A DNA stretch of 64,000 nucleotides from Ulota crispa (GCA_963920765.1 OY987244.1:24036358-24100357), one strand, 5' to 3'; shown: positions 46,506-59,483, numbered from the stretch's first letter. Notes: generated from the letters alone by a model not told the origin. Translations and numbers: made by a program.

Positions 46506-48999
46506 TTACTTAAGAGCCTTTTGGACAAGCTCATAGACGTAGAAACAGACAGCATTGGCCAAGACACTTCGGGCCATGGCAGGTCCAAAGCCACAGTAAA
46601 ACCCTTTCATACCCTGAGACTTGAACACCTTGCGGAATGCGTCCAACACACCGGTGTACTTAGGATTCTGGTGGTCATCAACCTGGATCATGCTCTTGAT
46701 GACATCCGCCGGGTACACGCACAACCAGAACATGGCCCCGGCCACGCCTCCCGCTACCAACAGAGACCCTGTGCTTACATTCTCCCCGGTGCCTCCTTTG
46801 GACATCAACTGCTTTGTACCTGTTTTCATATGAATAATCAAAACACCACATTGTATTTTAATCAGCCAAGAAATCTATGGATTGTAAGGTAACGTAAGGT
46901 AGCCAGGGATAGTGAGTAAGGAAGGGCTTAGTATGCACACACTGCAAATACTAGTTTGTGGATCTGGAATGGAAAAGCTTCCAATTTATTTATGAACCTT
47001 GACACAAAAACTAAAAAAGCAGATACACATCTGTAGCTGGTCAATCTTAACTCCTTCCACACCAGTTGTTTAACTTAGAGTCTCTGAAGTTGGATTTCCA
47101 GTGATGAGTTTCACAAACTCAGTGAAAAACTAAAAACCAGCTTTTCCACCCCCGGTCCACAAATCTGTACGTGCACTATACCAAGCCCTAAGGAAGTTGT
47201 AACAGTAAAGAGAGGTACACGAGCAATGGACATGCATATTTTAGTATCAGTGCCAATAAGGTGAATCCGTTCTGAAAGGAGTTCTAGTTCATGCCTAACG
47301 CTCTTAGTAATACCAAGTAAGAACATGCTTTGAGCATAACCAAATGCATAACAAGACCCTACATGAGTCCTTTGCATATTCTGAGTAATGTACAGAGAAA
47401 TGAAAGTTATGTATCAGTAGCTTAGATGGTAAGTATATCTCTTTCTTTTTTGTTAGGGTATTGTATTACTCTCATTTTTAATGCAATTTGTTTTCATTGA
47501 TTTCAATATTACCTTGATATGAACCAAAATAAGCCGCATTACCAAACACCTCTCGCAAAAATGTAGGTGACAAGCCTTTGAAAAACCCTAACAAACCTCC
47601 TTCACTTTGAAAGATTTGCATAACCACATCTAAAGAGCCAGAGTACTTGGAAGTTTGAGGAAGTTGTGTTGCTACTTGTCTCGTGGGAGCTTCCAAATCC
47701 TCCTGATTTTCTTCTTGTGGTTGTTGATGTTCTAATGCAACATGGTTCACCACTAGGGTCCTCAATCCTATATCTCCTTGAAGGTTGAGAATCTCAAAAT
47801 TAGGGTTAGGGTTGAGGATGGCCTCCATAGTAGTATTTTGTTGCGTGTCTTGATCATGTGTCTCTAGTGGTTTGTTCACTTCATCTCTTGAAGGAGAATC
47901 GAATTCCAACATTGTCCTGATTTCACACATCCAAATGCCTTACACAATATAAGGTCAAAATAACCAAATTAATTACACGGTCTAAGGTCATATACTGAAA
48001 AACTTAGAACCTTTTGCATTTTTTTCTTAGAATATGCTAGGTTTAAGAATAGTTTAATAGGCAAGGAGTTATGCTTTCAACATAAGAATGGCACAACCAA
48101 TAAGAGGATACAAATGAGATGGATCTTTTGAACCCCAGCTTTACACAACTTTCAGATTGCATGAAGATGAGTCCTCACCATAAACACAAAAACAAGTCTA
48201 TGATCATAAAACAAAAAAACAGAAAAAACAAGTTTCCAACATTGGCAATTGTTATTCACCTTTGTGAGATGTGTGACAACTTCTAATGTTGCAAGAGTCA
48301 TTGATGAGCGCAAGTGCACTAAAGAACAAGTTTTGTCCAACAATAAGAACTTCCAACAACAACTCCTGTTGCTACTCCAAAAGAACTTAGAACCCTCATA
48401 GTTTGTGCATAATTGTAGAATCCAAGTGATTCATACCTACATGCATTAGAACGCCCTTTCAATTGCTAACAGAAGCCAACAAGAAAAATTTCACAAGAAT
48501 GCAGGATATGACAATAGTACCTATCTTCATGCCTTGAATGTGGTGGAGGAGTTGCATCGGATGTTGTGAGGCTGCTGCTTTGAGCTTGAAGCCTGCACTT
48601 GATGAGCTCCGTGGGGCACGCAACAAAGGAGACGGCAACGCCAGCACCCACGCCGGCCACCATTTGCTGCCGCACGCTGAGAGTGGTGTAGGGCTGTTTC
48701 TTGTTGTGGGAGAGAAAGGCTTCCATCTGGCCCCTGGCAGTGAAGAGCACCGCGTTGAAGAGCGCCACAGCGGCCAAAGGCGCGCTGAGGCCGCGGTACA
48801 AGCCCGTGAGGCCCTCGCTGGCCATGATCTTTTTCACAGCGTCCCAGGCGCCGCTGTACTTGGGCGGTTGCTGGCTCGCCATCTGCGATTGCAGCTTCAC
48901 CTTCACTGTGTCAAACGGGTGGCCGACGAGGAGCTGCGCTATTCCGGCCATGGTGCCGGCCGTCAAATCCCTCCCCACCTCCATCAGACGACTCCTCAT
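46506..48999 (-). CDS. Mitochondrial carrier (SLC25), BOU / carnitine-acylcarnitine carrier-like, with an unusual insert
   Basis: Inner-membrane transporter of the SLC25 family. The closest remembered plant relative is BOU (A BOUT DE SOUFFLE), first named for carnitine and later linked to glutamate import for photorespiration; the substrate here is uncertain. Exons are 48999-48521, 47916-47513 and 46819-46506 (398 aa, phases 2 and 1 match). The three carrier signatures are visible: HPFDTVKVKLQSQ in repeat 1, CPTELIKCRLQAQ in repeat 2 and YPADVIKSMIQVDD in repeat 3, each followed by its YSG/YTG-type G motif. The family is usually about 300 aa. Here about 95 extra residues (rich in Q, N, E and containing NPNPNFEILNLQGDIG) sit in the matrix loop between the repeat-2 signature and KYSGSLDVVM. 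The insert is fully open and in phase. Confidence 0.88.
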
Positions 49000-50296
49000 A
49001 GCTTCACTTCATACCCTTACCCGACTTCATCTTATTCTCACGCCACCCCATTGCTCTCGGAATGGACAAAGCTCCTCGATGCCGATGCGGCCTTTGTGTG
49101 CATCCCCATGACGTCCTATACACGCCGCAGTCTACCATCATGCCCCTCACTTGGATGTTAACATGGCCATACAGTTGCGAATGCGACGATCATGCAACAG
49201 GTTTCGTGACTGCATTGAGTGAAGCAGGCCATGGTGAAGGAATTGTTGCTTCTTGACCGCTCTCTTGATGGATCATGCTCCACATGGTCGGCATACACGC
49301 GACGCTCCATCCTCTGTCGCCGTGATCGAAACCTGGGTTGCAAAAAGCATCCACCTGTTCCAATCACAGAGCATTGCATTGTATTGGATTCTTAGGTCAG
49401 ACCCTCCACGAGCACGTTTTCCATTAGGGATGCTGAAATGACCATGAACAAGCATAACAGATGATGAGCACGATGTTTCGAGAGAGATATATGTTCATGA
49501 TCCTACGATTCAAGGACTTTGCAAAAGAGTGCATCAACGATTCTGCAGATATATCGGTGAGGTGGATTTCTCATCTTGTATACCACTCATCCTGTGTGGG
49601 TTCACAATGTAAGGAATTTTGTTTCTTTCTTGATTTTCAAGCATCAATTCAACACCGCTAAGTTAAAACGAATGTGGGGTGCAAGGAACCTGATTCGCGC
49701 CGCATCCATTGTACACAAATGTCATCGTCAAAAACTTCGTCAGGGCTGAATCGCTTCATGCTTCGGCCCTACCGATCTTTGAAGGTCACCACTGCAACGC
49801 TGTCTCTTCGATTTCAAAAGGCATCTGAAGACATAACCACCTAAGCTTATTTGCCGCCACAATGGTCAATTCTCAATCTTCGCCATGGGCGCTGACGATA
49901 ATCAAGGATGACCTATGACCATTTCTCATCCACTCGATAGTGGAACACTAGATCGGGATTTCAGATTTCCAGATGTTGGATATAGCAGCAGCCAATCTCT
50001 TCCGCCCCTCGGCAGAAACGTTTCCGCGACGCCCCCAAATCTTTCCATAATTCGTCCAGCAAGGGCTTCTCTATCTCTCGATAACCGAATGTTCGCATGT
50101 TGGTTCTGAAATTCAAGGATTCGAGCTTCTGTTGCGAGCACTATCCACCTCCGAGGCTACAGAGCAAGCCTTGTATATTGATTTCGAGGGCGCGTCTGGG
50201 ATTTGGATGTTCTGGGCATGAGATTGTGTTTGTGCGTTTCAGGGATTTGATGGATCATTTTAGGATGACTTTAGAAGGATGTGGTGACGGAGCGAG
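49000..50296. promoter_or_regulatory. Divergent intergenic region between the carrier and the PPR/zinc-ribbon gene
   Basis: The two genes are transcribed away from each other, so this 1.3 kb contains both promoters. Small open frames on both strands show no conserved domain. The right 300 bp (from about 49,997) is the part shared with the duplicated copy at 41,505-41,799. Confidence 0.45.
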
Positions 50297-52235
50297 ATGG
50301 TGAGCGCGCTGTCGGGGTCGAGTGTGTGCCCCGCCGCATCGTCAGCTTCTGTCTTCAGACGATTCAATGCAACAGGATGCTGTGCCGCAAACGGTGACGA
50401 GCTGGTGACCCGAGCGAGGGAGAAGATGGCGAGCTTCTCCGGCGGCAGTGTGGCGAGTGCTGTCTTCGCCGGGTCGGAGCATGCGCATCTGCGGGGCTTT
50501 GGAGCTCCAGAAAGGGTGCTGCGAAGGGCGGGAGTAGCTCTACCACGACCCGTGCCGTGGAAGCCGAACAGGGTACGGGAATTGGCCAAAACCGGCAGGA
50601 GAGAGGCGTCTTGTTTCGCGGCAGCTGAAAAGGGTGGCACCCAGGTCGACAGTGCAGCGGAGGGTCGTAACTCCGAGTCCGAGAACAGGATCGAGGAGGA
50701 TGGGGCGCGATCGTCGATGGGCGAGGACATCGACAGTCTGGGGAAGATGGCGGAATGTGCAACCGAGAAGCTACTGGAGAATCTGGACGCTGGTGCAAGA
50801 ACGGCGCAGACTGAGGAGACCGGGGTGAGGGACGCAGGGTTTTGGAGGCGAGTGGGAACGGCGAGCGACGCAGGAGCGGCGCTGGCGATGATTGCCGAGA
50901 GAGCTGGAGGTTCTGGTGGGGTGGCGAGCAGCGAAGAGTGTTCGAAGCTGATAGTGGGTGCTCTTGCGCAAGGGAACTCGGAGCTGGCGTTCTCCGTGCT
51001 GAAAGCCATGCGCGGCAGCGTCATGGGACGGCGCATCGAAGGAGATGGTAAGACTTGCCAAAACCCTGGAAGCAAAACCCTGAAGTGTTTGTGGTGTTGC
51101 GCAGCATGGAAATGGTAGCATGTGGAGATGGATGGGAGGGGAATGAATGTGTGGCGTGGGCGTTGGACAGAGAAAGGGTCACGTGTGGAAGGGTGGCGAT
51201 GGGCGCAACCCAACGTGAACATATATGCCACACTGGTGCGAGGATTGGCAGCGTCGTTGCGAGTTGCAGATGCCATAGAACTGGTGGCAGATGTTCGACG
51301 ACGTGGAGTTCCGGCTGGAGACGAGGTAGTGTTGCCTACCGTTAGAGAGCGAAACGCATTCTGTATGGTCATATTGCATGGAGTTTGTTGTCTCAGAATC
51401 GATAAAGCTTTCCTCTCACAGAACATTCTTAAGAGGTTTATTAGTTAGCCCATCTTCCACTTCATCTGACAACATATGAAACAAAGCCTGAGATTGGTGT
51501 GCAACTACCCTACTACTTGTGCTTTTCCTCAGGAGTGCCATGTCTAGTGAGTGATCTCAGGGACTTCTCTCTGTAATTGTCTTAGACTTATAGATGGATG
51601 AGGATGTGTGCCGAAGGAGATAATAGAGCATGAGGGTCTCTTTAACACCTTGATTGTTCCTTGATTTATGAAATGGGCTCAAATTGTTACAAGCCTCTTT
51701 CAAGTATGCTATGCAGGCTTGGTTGCAATGTGTGCAGTTTGTAATTTCTCAAACATAGGGATTAGATGGGGGTTGCAGGTTCCTTTCGGTAAAGTTGTAA
51801 GCTGCCCCACTTGCAAAACGGCATTGGCCGTCGTCCAACCTCAGCAAGGTGTCCAGGTATTCCTTGATTCTCTATCTATGGCAGTGGATGTTCCAGAGTA
51901 GGAATAATTTCAATGCGAACTTAATCTTTGCACACTTATTCAAATATAAATTCTGTTTATGAAGCACAGAATATTCTGAAAGAGCTGCCTGGTTACCGTT
52001 AGAATCATTGAACCTTGAGCAGGAAAGGGATCCAGATTGTTTATGCTCGGTCTTGAGCTCATCGTCAGTTTGCAGAGGCGGGTTTGGCTGACGTTAGAAC
52101 TTTTTTTGTTTCGTTTCATGTAGTCCTTGGTTGGCATGTGTGCATGTGGGTTTTTTCTGGGTGTGCTTGCTTGAATACCTGGCAATGGTGTAAAGTGCTT
52201 GAAAAACGTGCTAGGTCTTCAATGCTTTATTGCTA
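49997..52235 (+). repeat. Segmental duplicate (partner of 41,505-43,435)
   Basis: Leader, exons 1-3 and introns 1-3 of the complete PPR/zinc-ribbon gene; see the partner block. The longest identical stretch covers the start codon and about 320 following bases. Confidence 0.9.
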
Positions 52236-55200
52236 GGGATTCGTTTGGTGCTTTTGTGTAAAGGACGCAAGGTATACAACATATTATGAACATCTTGCTA
52301 TTTTCTTCTTCAGCAAAATTTGGTTTTTCTATTCCGAGTTTGGTTTGGACGTCTCTTGAGTTTGACCTACAGAGTGCGGGGTTTGTGGGCAGGTTGCTCC
52401 ATGTGCAAAATGCCGGTACCAGTATGAATTGATGTCTGGCACGGTTGTAGATTGTGAATCGGAGGCCATTAGGTGAGTAGCTTCACTGAAAGTTCGTATG
52501 CCGAAACGTTTCTCACCTTTTCCAAGGATTATAGAAAACGGAAATGTGATGTGAATCAGACTAGTGGACTAGAAATGAGATAATCATGTCAATTTTATTG
52601 CATACGAGGCAAATGTTTTCAAAGGAAAGCATGAAGTCGTGTTCAAGTCGTGGACATAGAAGCGTAATTTGATGTTTCTGTGATTTCAAAGCACATGTCT
52701 AAATTGTTACTGAACGATATTACTCTGTCACCACTATGGCAGCATGAACATCTCTGGCTTTGAGCGAGCTTTACGAGTTTTGAGGTTGCTGAGAAGACCG
52801 GTTCCTGCAGCTGTACATTCAATAGTGGTAAGCAGTGCCACTAATATATTGATTATCTTTCGTTAGTTGCTATTACTGTGGATAGCCAGTCAGATGGCTT
52901 GACCCTCAAGTGTCCATATGGCCAAAAGTGGCTGCTTCCACATCTACAGGAGTTGACACTCTAGAAACATTGAGGAAAGCAACAAAATATACCAATATAA
53001 AGAAGAATTCTGAACTTACATATTTGAATCATAGAACTACGTTTTTGAAAAGTCGCAAGAATTGACCTTTTTACTCAGAAATGTCAGAGAATCCAGCTAT
53101 AATAAGAAATTGCTGGTGCATCAGGTCCGTGCTCCAGATGGCCTTGCGCGCACACATCGTTGTGCAACAGAAAGTGCTGATATTCCAGCTCAGGAAGGAG
53201 AGCGTGTGACCGTGATTTCAGCAGCTCCTGCAAGTGCAAGCTGTGGCATTGGTCCCTTCAGAAGCAGTACTAGAACTCCAGGGTGGAGGCCCAGTGAGCC
53301 CATGGCTGTCACGAATCATGCTACAGACCGCGTTTCCTTTCTTTCTCGGCCACCACCGAAGTCTGGAACTGGGGCAGCCATTGACGCGTCATGGTTAGTA
53401 CCTGCGGCTCTTCTCTTTGCGAGCGGCGATGCGGCCACAGCTCTTATTGACCCTGCTCTTCCTCGAGTCATTGCAATTGGAGCTGCCACGGCGTTCGCTT
53501 TGGGAAGTGCTACCAATACATTTGTTCTGCCTCGCCTGAATCAGGTGCTTTTTCCAGCTCAAATTTGCATAAAATCCAGTACATAGCTGTATGTTTGATG
53601 AATCTTAAATCATCACGTGGCAGAAGGTCTAATGGATGGTGGAGATACCTTCAACCAGTCTTCACTTTCCTGAAGGTTCTGATGTCATTTAGCGGCCAAG
53701 GAAAGCCGAGTTGGGCCTCCTTTATGTTTTTAGCAGTTTTGAGTAGGTAATATGGAAACTTTCCATTAGCCAGATTTATATATGTTTTCTTCAACACATG
53801 GAATGTTTTTCACTGAATCTGATGATATAAAATTCGGCCCAATCTTGGATATGTATGCATTCTTATCGCTTTGGAAATCTGGCTTCGTGCAGTTACCACA
53901 AAGAACGGTGGATGCTTTGACTCTTCGGCAACAGCTTCTGGCGCAACATGAGACACTGCAAGCCCGACTCCAGGGTCTGACACAAGCAGCCTCTGATGAC
54001 GTACGCAGATCGGTCTTCTCAGCAACATCGTTGTAAACTGTTTTCTTAAAAAAAGTGGAAAGGAAGTTAGAGATATGGTGTTGATGTAGTCAAAAAAAAT
54101 ATTGCTTAAATCTCGTTTTGAAGGAACCCGTCCAGGTTATTTTGACAGTGGCTGGACGAGTCTCAATCAACATGGATTGTTCAGTTTTGCAAGCTTCAAC
54201 ACAGCTAGTGTAGACATCATGCTGATAGTCTGCTCTTATTTTATATTTGTTCAGGTCAGAATGTTGGCCCGTATGTGCCAATTACAGAATAAGATGGAAG
54301 CAGTGAATGAGCCTGCATACAGGTAATCTACAATCCTATATTCTCACATAGGTTTTTAGCCTCTTAATTTGCACTATATTGAAATATGTATGACAGTACA
54401 CGAGATGCGGTTATGATTTGCTTTTAACCCCTTCAAGCAAAAATTTCAGAATTAGAGATTCCAATTGAAAGCTAGTGGTCGGTTATAGTAACTTCCAAGA
54501 TATGATTTCGGAATCTATTCATACAAAGTGCACGTTAAAATGTTGTTAGAATTAGAGCATTTTTCTTTACAAACTCACGAATGTGAACGATCCTTCATGA
54601 AGTTGACCAGACGTTAAAACTGGAGAAACAATATTTGTCTCTTTCAGTGCGCGCATGGAAAGAGTACAAAAGGCACGAGAAACCCTGGATGAACGACTTG
54701 AAGCTCGGCTGGAACTCATTTATAGCTATGCAAAGGTAATTAGTGTGCAGACCCTTTTTAAGGTCCAGCAACACAAGTTTTAGTCGTCTCACAGAGCGCT
54801 TGGGTCTTTCATTTCAACTACCTGGTTCTGTTTGTAACATGTAATTATTCTTTGCTTTATTGAAGAGTTCCACTTTCTCCTTTATCTTCCGTTTTCTTCA
54901 GAGGCATCATTAGCATGTCATTTTGTTGCTTTTTTAAGCACTTGCTCTAAAGCGTTGGGTTGTGAATGTGTAGATAGCCTCCATGATAGAGATTGAGGTG
55001 GAGATGGATATTGACGTGCTGGCTGCGGAAAGCACTGGTGCCTCTGTAAGTTTGTAACCTTGTTTTCCTTTCATAAATTCGCCACACCTAGTTGTATAAA
55101 ATTTGGTGTTTTCTCAAAATGTATGCTAACCTTATGAGAGCTCTTTCCAAAGCAGGAATCTTTCTGTCAATTTCTCCAAACAAGCTCTGCATATTAACAT

Positions 55201-55803
55201 GAGGCTTACATTATAATTGTTGCGAGTGGTGACAGGCCATAGCAGAGCAGATTGAGCGACTGATGGAAGTTGAGGATCTTCAAAAGGTAGGCTTTACCCT
55301 GCAACTCGGATTTTGGAAACTCTGGCTTGTTCTCTACTATGCTTGCTGTAGTCCTAGTTTTCCACTTCCTGGCTTCTTGTCCAATAGAGTGCAAAGGTTT
55401 GTTCCTACAGTATCAAGAAGCTCAATTGGGCCTCATGGTTTATTTAGCACTTTTTAGGAATCTTATGGAAACTGTCTGTCTCTTTTTCCTCTTTTTTTGG
55501 GTCAAAAAACATGCAATGTTAGCTGTCTGAACTTACAGGTTTCACAATATCATCAGTCAAACCGTTCATTTTAAAACCATGAAACCTTGATCCGTAAGGA
55601 TTTTAACTGTTCTCTATCTCTCGTGACTCTATTGACTAGGATTGTGATATTCTAATGTATTTACATAAGGTCCAAACCCTGAACATATCTAGAGAGTTAA
55701 TCCTGAGAAAATTCTGTGGCAGGCATGGAGGTTGCAAGCGGAGGCCAACGATGAAGTTGAGAGATTGCTACGGACAGCGCCACTACTCAACGACTCGGCC
55801 TGA
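50297..55803 (+). CDS. PPR-like / zinc-ribbon protein with C-terminal membrane and coiled-coil region (complete copy)
   Basis: Conserved plant protein of unassigned function, probably organellar. Twelve exons in exact phase: 50297-51047, 51171-51325, 51779-51856, 52393-52472, 52743-52827, 53125-53544, 53893-54000, 54255-54322, 54648-54735, 54974-55045, 55236-55286, 55723-55803 (678 aa). An Ala/Arg/Ser-rich N-terminus is typical of a transit peptide. PPR-like helices include AQPNVNIYATLVRGLAASLR around residue 270. A four-Cys zinc ribbon follows (C311-x2-C314, C332-x2-C335). Then comes a conserved block ARTHRCATESADIPAQEGER, two hydrophobic helices (about 470-520, VPAALLFASGDAATALI and IAIGAATAFALGSATNTFVL) and a long charged helical tail with RMLARMCQLQNKMEAVNEPA. 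This layout matches a family I remember from seed plants but cannot name safely. Exon 1 is GC-rich, which creates long antisense open frames (for example 50,260-51,426) that are not genes. Confidence 0.85.
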
Positions 55804-57589
55804 CCCTTTCTCCTCACAGCCAGTTCATGCCAACCTCTTCTCCAGGCCTGTCCCAATTTGCCTTGTTGACATGGTTGGGTAGTTTTGCAAAAAACCTTAG
55901 GTGGTGAACTTTGAGTGGACACCTTTGTTTGCAACGTACACGAATTGATGGAGATGGGGATGCAAAATTGCAGACATTGAATGAGTTTCTGGACGATTGG
56001 TCTAGCTCATATTGTTGCCAGGTCAGACCTGGTCACTAGTCAAATGGAGTGTTTTCATTGGAAACATGAAATTTCTAGAAAACCATGATTCATGTAATTC
56101 TGGGTGATATACTGTAGTCTTTGACAAAATGAGCGTACTTTTTAAAACACTCAACCTCCACTTGCTGGTGTCTATTACAGATTCTGTACTCTCGAGCAAT
56201 TATTTACCCTCTCACGTGAATGGGTCACTGATGACAGGAGCTATAGGACATTGTTGGTTGTATTTTGTATCTACAAGGACGCTCAGTAACAACTTCATAA
56301 ACGAGACATTATTGCTGTTTGCGATATGCAGATTGCACAGTAGAAGAAGGCGGACTTTTACAGGTAAAACTTTGGATTGAAAACCAGCAGGCTAGACGCC
56401 AAGGAGCTCTTGAAACTGGTTGCCTGAGGAGCAACCATGGAATGTAATTAATCTGCATGTAAATGGAACAACTGGGATTTTCCCACCCAATTTTTTCTCT
56501 GTCTGCCTGTCTTGGAAATCGCAAAACTGTAGGGTCGTAGGATTTGGAATCTCAATGAAAGCTTTTGCTTTTAGATTGCTTGGATAAAAAGGACCAAAGG
56601 GTGTTGTTTGTGCACCACAAGCGCGAGTTCCAGGAATTCTAAGGGTACCATTGTGTTTTTTTTAGTATGGAATTTGCATTTATGAAGAGTGGTTAGCTGC
56701 GTCCTTGGTTGAGATTTTCATATCAATTTCCTTTGAATGATCTCACAGGGTACTCAAACCGCACTGATATTTCTCAATTCTCAGCCTTCTGAGTGAATTT
56801 GGGACCAATCCATCCAAAAAGCTCCCGTTTTACAGCATCAATTGGCCAATACTTCAACTTTGCCGGATACAGCATGTTGGATCTTAAGTTTGGCCACTTA
56901 AAATACTTTAATCTTATACCCATGACATGCTGATTTTCCTCTTTATTTCAATTATGACTAGGCGGGAAGTCTAATTGTTCCTAAGTACTCCTGTTTAAGG
57001 TGTAACATTGCAATAATACACTTGTGAAACTCAAGTAGGCCAATTCAAGGAACATGAAGGGAATTTACTAGCTTTCTGTAATTTCACTTGGAAGGGGTAA
57101 AGCAACACTTTTACCCCCGCCACCTATAGTTGGCATACATCTTATAAATTCAACCGCCTTTGGTCAATTTTGGGATGCCCCCTTTATTTTTGCCCTTCTA
57201 AAGTTTTTCGATACACTTTTGCAAATAAAAATGCAATATAGTTTAGCATATCCATGGGTGGTTGAACTTGAAATAGTTAACCAACAAATTGATGGCATGG
57301 ATTTGCAATTCTTTATCATAACGTAATCTTATCAGTTTTTACAAAAAAGTTTTTGTAGACAACCAAAATCATGGCGCAATTGCTCATCTTATCATTCTAC
57401 ATCCAAAATGCAAGATAAATGAAATCAAATACGAGGGGCTAAAAAACATATTGTTGTTTTTACCATTATGAATAACACGAAAGATACTTCTCTAGATCCT
57501 AAAAAAACTAAATGAATTTAGTAGGTTTCCTCAAAAGTTCATTTCCTCTTCCAACAAGCATTTAAGATCCTCACAAAAACTGTTTGTAT
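55804..57589. other. 3' flank and intergenic DNA
   Basis: 3' UTR of the PPR/zinc-ribbon gene, then AT-rich sequence. No gene, TIR pair or RNA gene recognised. Confidence 0.5.
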
Positions 57590-57591
57590 TA

Positions 57592-59174
57592 CAGTGACAA
57601 ACAAAACTGAGTACTATTTTCAAGAAGTGAACTTCAAAATACAATTACAAACAATCTACATAACATTTTTTAGAGTTATAAATTGTATTCATAAGCAAAT
57701 AGAGTTGTGAACATGTATGCAAAACCATAAATCAAATTAATAAATATATAATTTCTTACAACCTATAATCTACAACTGTATACAAGTACTCAATATTGTT
57801 CAACTTATTTTTTGAACTTCAATAATCTGTCCAATAGCCTTTAGCAACTAATACAACAACAATTCTTTGCGGCATGCTTTCATACAATGTTAAGCAATCC
57901 TCCTAACTAAAACTTGAGAAAATTGTACACACACGCTCCCACAATTCTTCAATTCCTCTTGGAGGCGTAGAAAACTCATTCAATTGCCGTTTCAAAAAAG
58001 CCCAGAAATGCTCTATGGAATTCAAGTCTGGAGATTGAGCAGGCCACTGGAGAAGCTCAAATGGTTGCAACTTAAACCATTCCTGCACCAACTTGCTTGT
58101 GTGTTTTGGATCATTATCCTGCTGAAACACTAAGTTGCTTGGATCCATACTATAATGCCGAATTGTAGACCACAAAAAGTTTTCTAAAATAAATTTGTAC
58201 TTATGTTGATCCATAATACCTTCAATCCTATACCAAGCTCCAAGTCCAAATGCTATCATACAACCTCAAATCATGATATGTCCGCCACTGTGTTTCACTG
58301 TTTGACAAAGATGCTGCAGTTGAACATGCTCTCCATTTCTAATCCAACACCAGGACCTACCATATGAATAGAACCTATTTATCTTTGTCTCATCACTAAA
58401 GATAACACGTTTGCAATCATGAGTTGTCCAGTTTGCATTCCTTTGAGCAAACCTCAAACGTGCCAAAACGTGTCCGTGCCAAAAAATGTTTTTTTTGTTG
58501 CACACATGCAGCCAAACCTTCACCTCTCAAAGCGCGCCTCACAATAATGTCAGACACAATTTTACTTGTCTCGCTTTGAAATTGTTTTGTTGTCTTTGAC
58601 GCAATTCCAAGACAACCTTCAGTGAGTAGGATTGCACAACGTCGCCTCTCTCTCGCATTAAGATGCTTTGGACACTTTCCTTTTTGTTTCTCCACCTCTC
58701 TAGCAATCTCCTTTTGCAATTGAGCCACCCACGATTGACTCATACCAATTGAAACAGCTACTTTCCGTATCAACAGACCGCTCCGAAGTTGAGACAAGGC
58801 AACGGTTCTCTTCATCTCAATTACAAGAGCCATACTCAAACAATAGAAAACCCTCACTATCCCCACAAAGTCCACAGGCATAGAATTGCAACACACCAAC
58901 AACCTCTCCAGAACAAGCGCAAACACTCACAGAAACAAATTTTGAAGTGCGACGGACGGCTTTGAACAATACTGAGTACTAAAACCCTAAGTGGTTCAAA
59001 CTCTTGGTTCTAAAGCACTTTATCACTTTTCCACCTTTTGTTTTCACACACATGAGTGGAACAAGTTGTTTTTGCACTTCTATCATTCACTTTAACAATT
59101 CATGTTATCAAGTGTCACATAACTCTAGTTAAACTTGAGTTCTCTATTTGAATACTCGGTTTTGTTTGTCACTG
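57592..59174 (-). mobile_element. Tc1-type DNA transposon, copy 2 (1,583 bp)
   Basis: It is flanked by TA (57,590-57,591 and 59,175-59,176). The ends are intact CAGTGACAAACAAAACTGAG and, from the other side, CAGTGACAAACAAAACCGAG. It has exactly the same length as copy 1 at 23,001-24,583 and is near-identical in reverse orientation. Unlike copy 1 both terminal bases are intact. Confidence 0.94.
57903..58833 (-). pseudogene. Tc1/mariner (DD34E) transposase, same lesions as copy 1
   Basis: Mirror image of 23,342-24,272. It carries the same frameshift at the A8 run (T8 on the + strand near 58,490) and the same in-frame TGA (58,266-58,268) in place of the conserved Trp. The only protein difference I see is a Phe for Tyr near the C-terminal end (IFSSFS versus IFSSYS). 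DD34E residues are retained as in copy 1. Confidence 0.9.
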
Positions 59175-59366
59175 TAGATCCTCCATAGTTCTTTGTGGCA
59201 CTTGAAAAATTAAGAAAAATGAGACAACCAAGTATTAGTCATTCACTGAGATGCTTATAGAGTGTCATTGTACTTGCAAGGCTCTTCAATAGGGGATTTC
59301 ATATATCTCAAAAAAAACATTGAACAAATGGTCGTGAATTAGTTTTCGTTCACCAATGAATACGCT

Positions 59367-59391
59367 ATGACAACCTCCGGGAGGTTGTCAT
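59367..59391. repeat. Perfect 12-bp inverted repeat
   Basis: ATGACAACCTCC and its exact complement are separated by a single G. It is too short and tight for an element end; a possible cruciform or protein-binding palindrome. Confidence 0.7.
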
Positions 59392-59483
59392 GGCTCGTTC
59401 ACATAGTGACTTGCCCACGTTTTTCACGAATCTTATTCACGTGGACAATTTTGGTGCTGAACGGCATATTTGAAACCCCCTAA

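Noticed and set aside
48538..49161. Plus-strand 207-codon frame
   Set aside because: Antisense of carrier exon 1, where the minus strand encodes clear SLC25 motifs.
50260..51426. Long minus-strand open frame (388 codons), and its counterpart at 41,763-42,773
   Set aside because: Antisense shadow of the GC-rich first exon of the PPR/zinc-ribbon gene; the sense strand has conserved protein, splice sites and phase.
54420..54450. ttaaccccttcaagc in intron 8 of the PPR/zinc-ribbon gene as another TTAA element end
   Set aside because: No matching inverted end with TTAA was found downstream within the intron.
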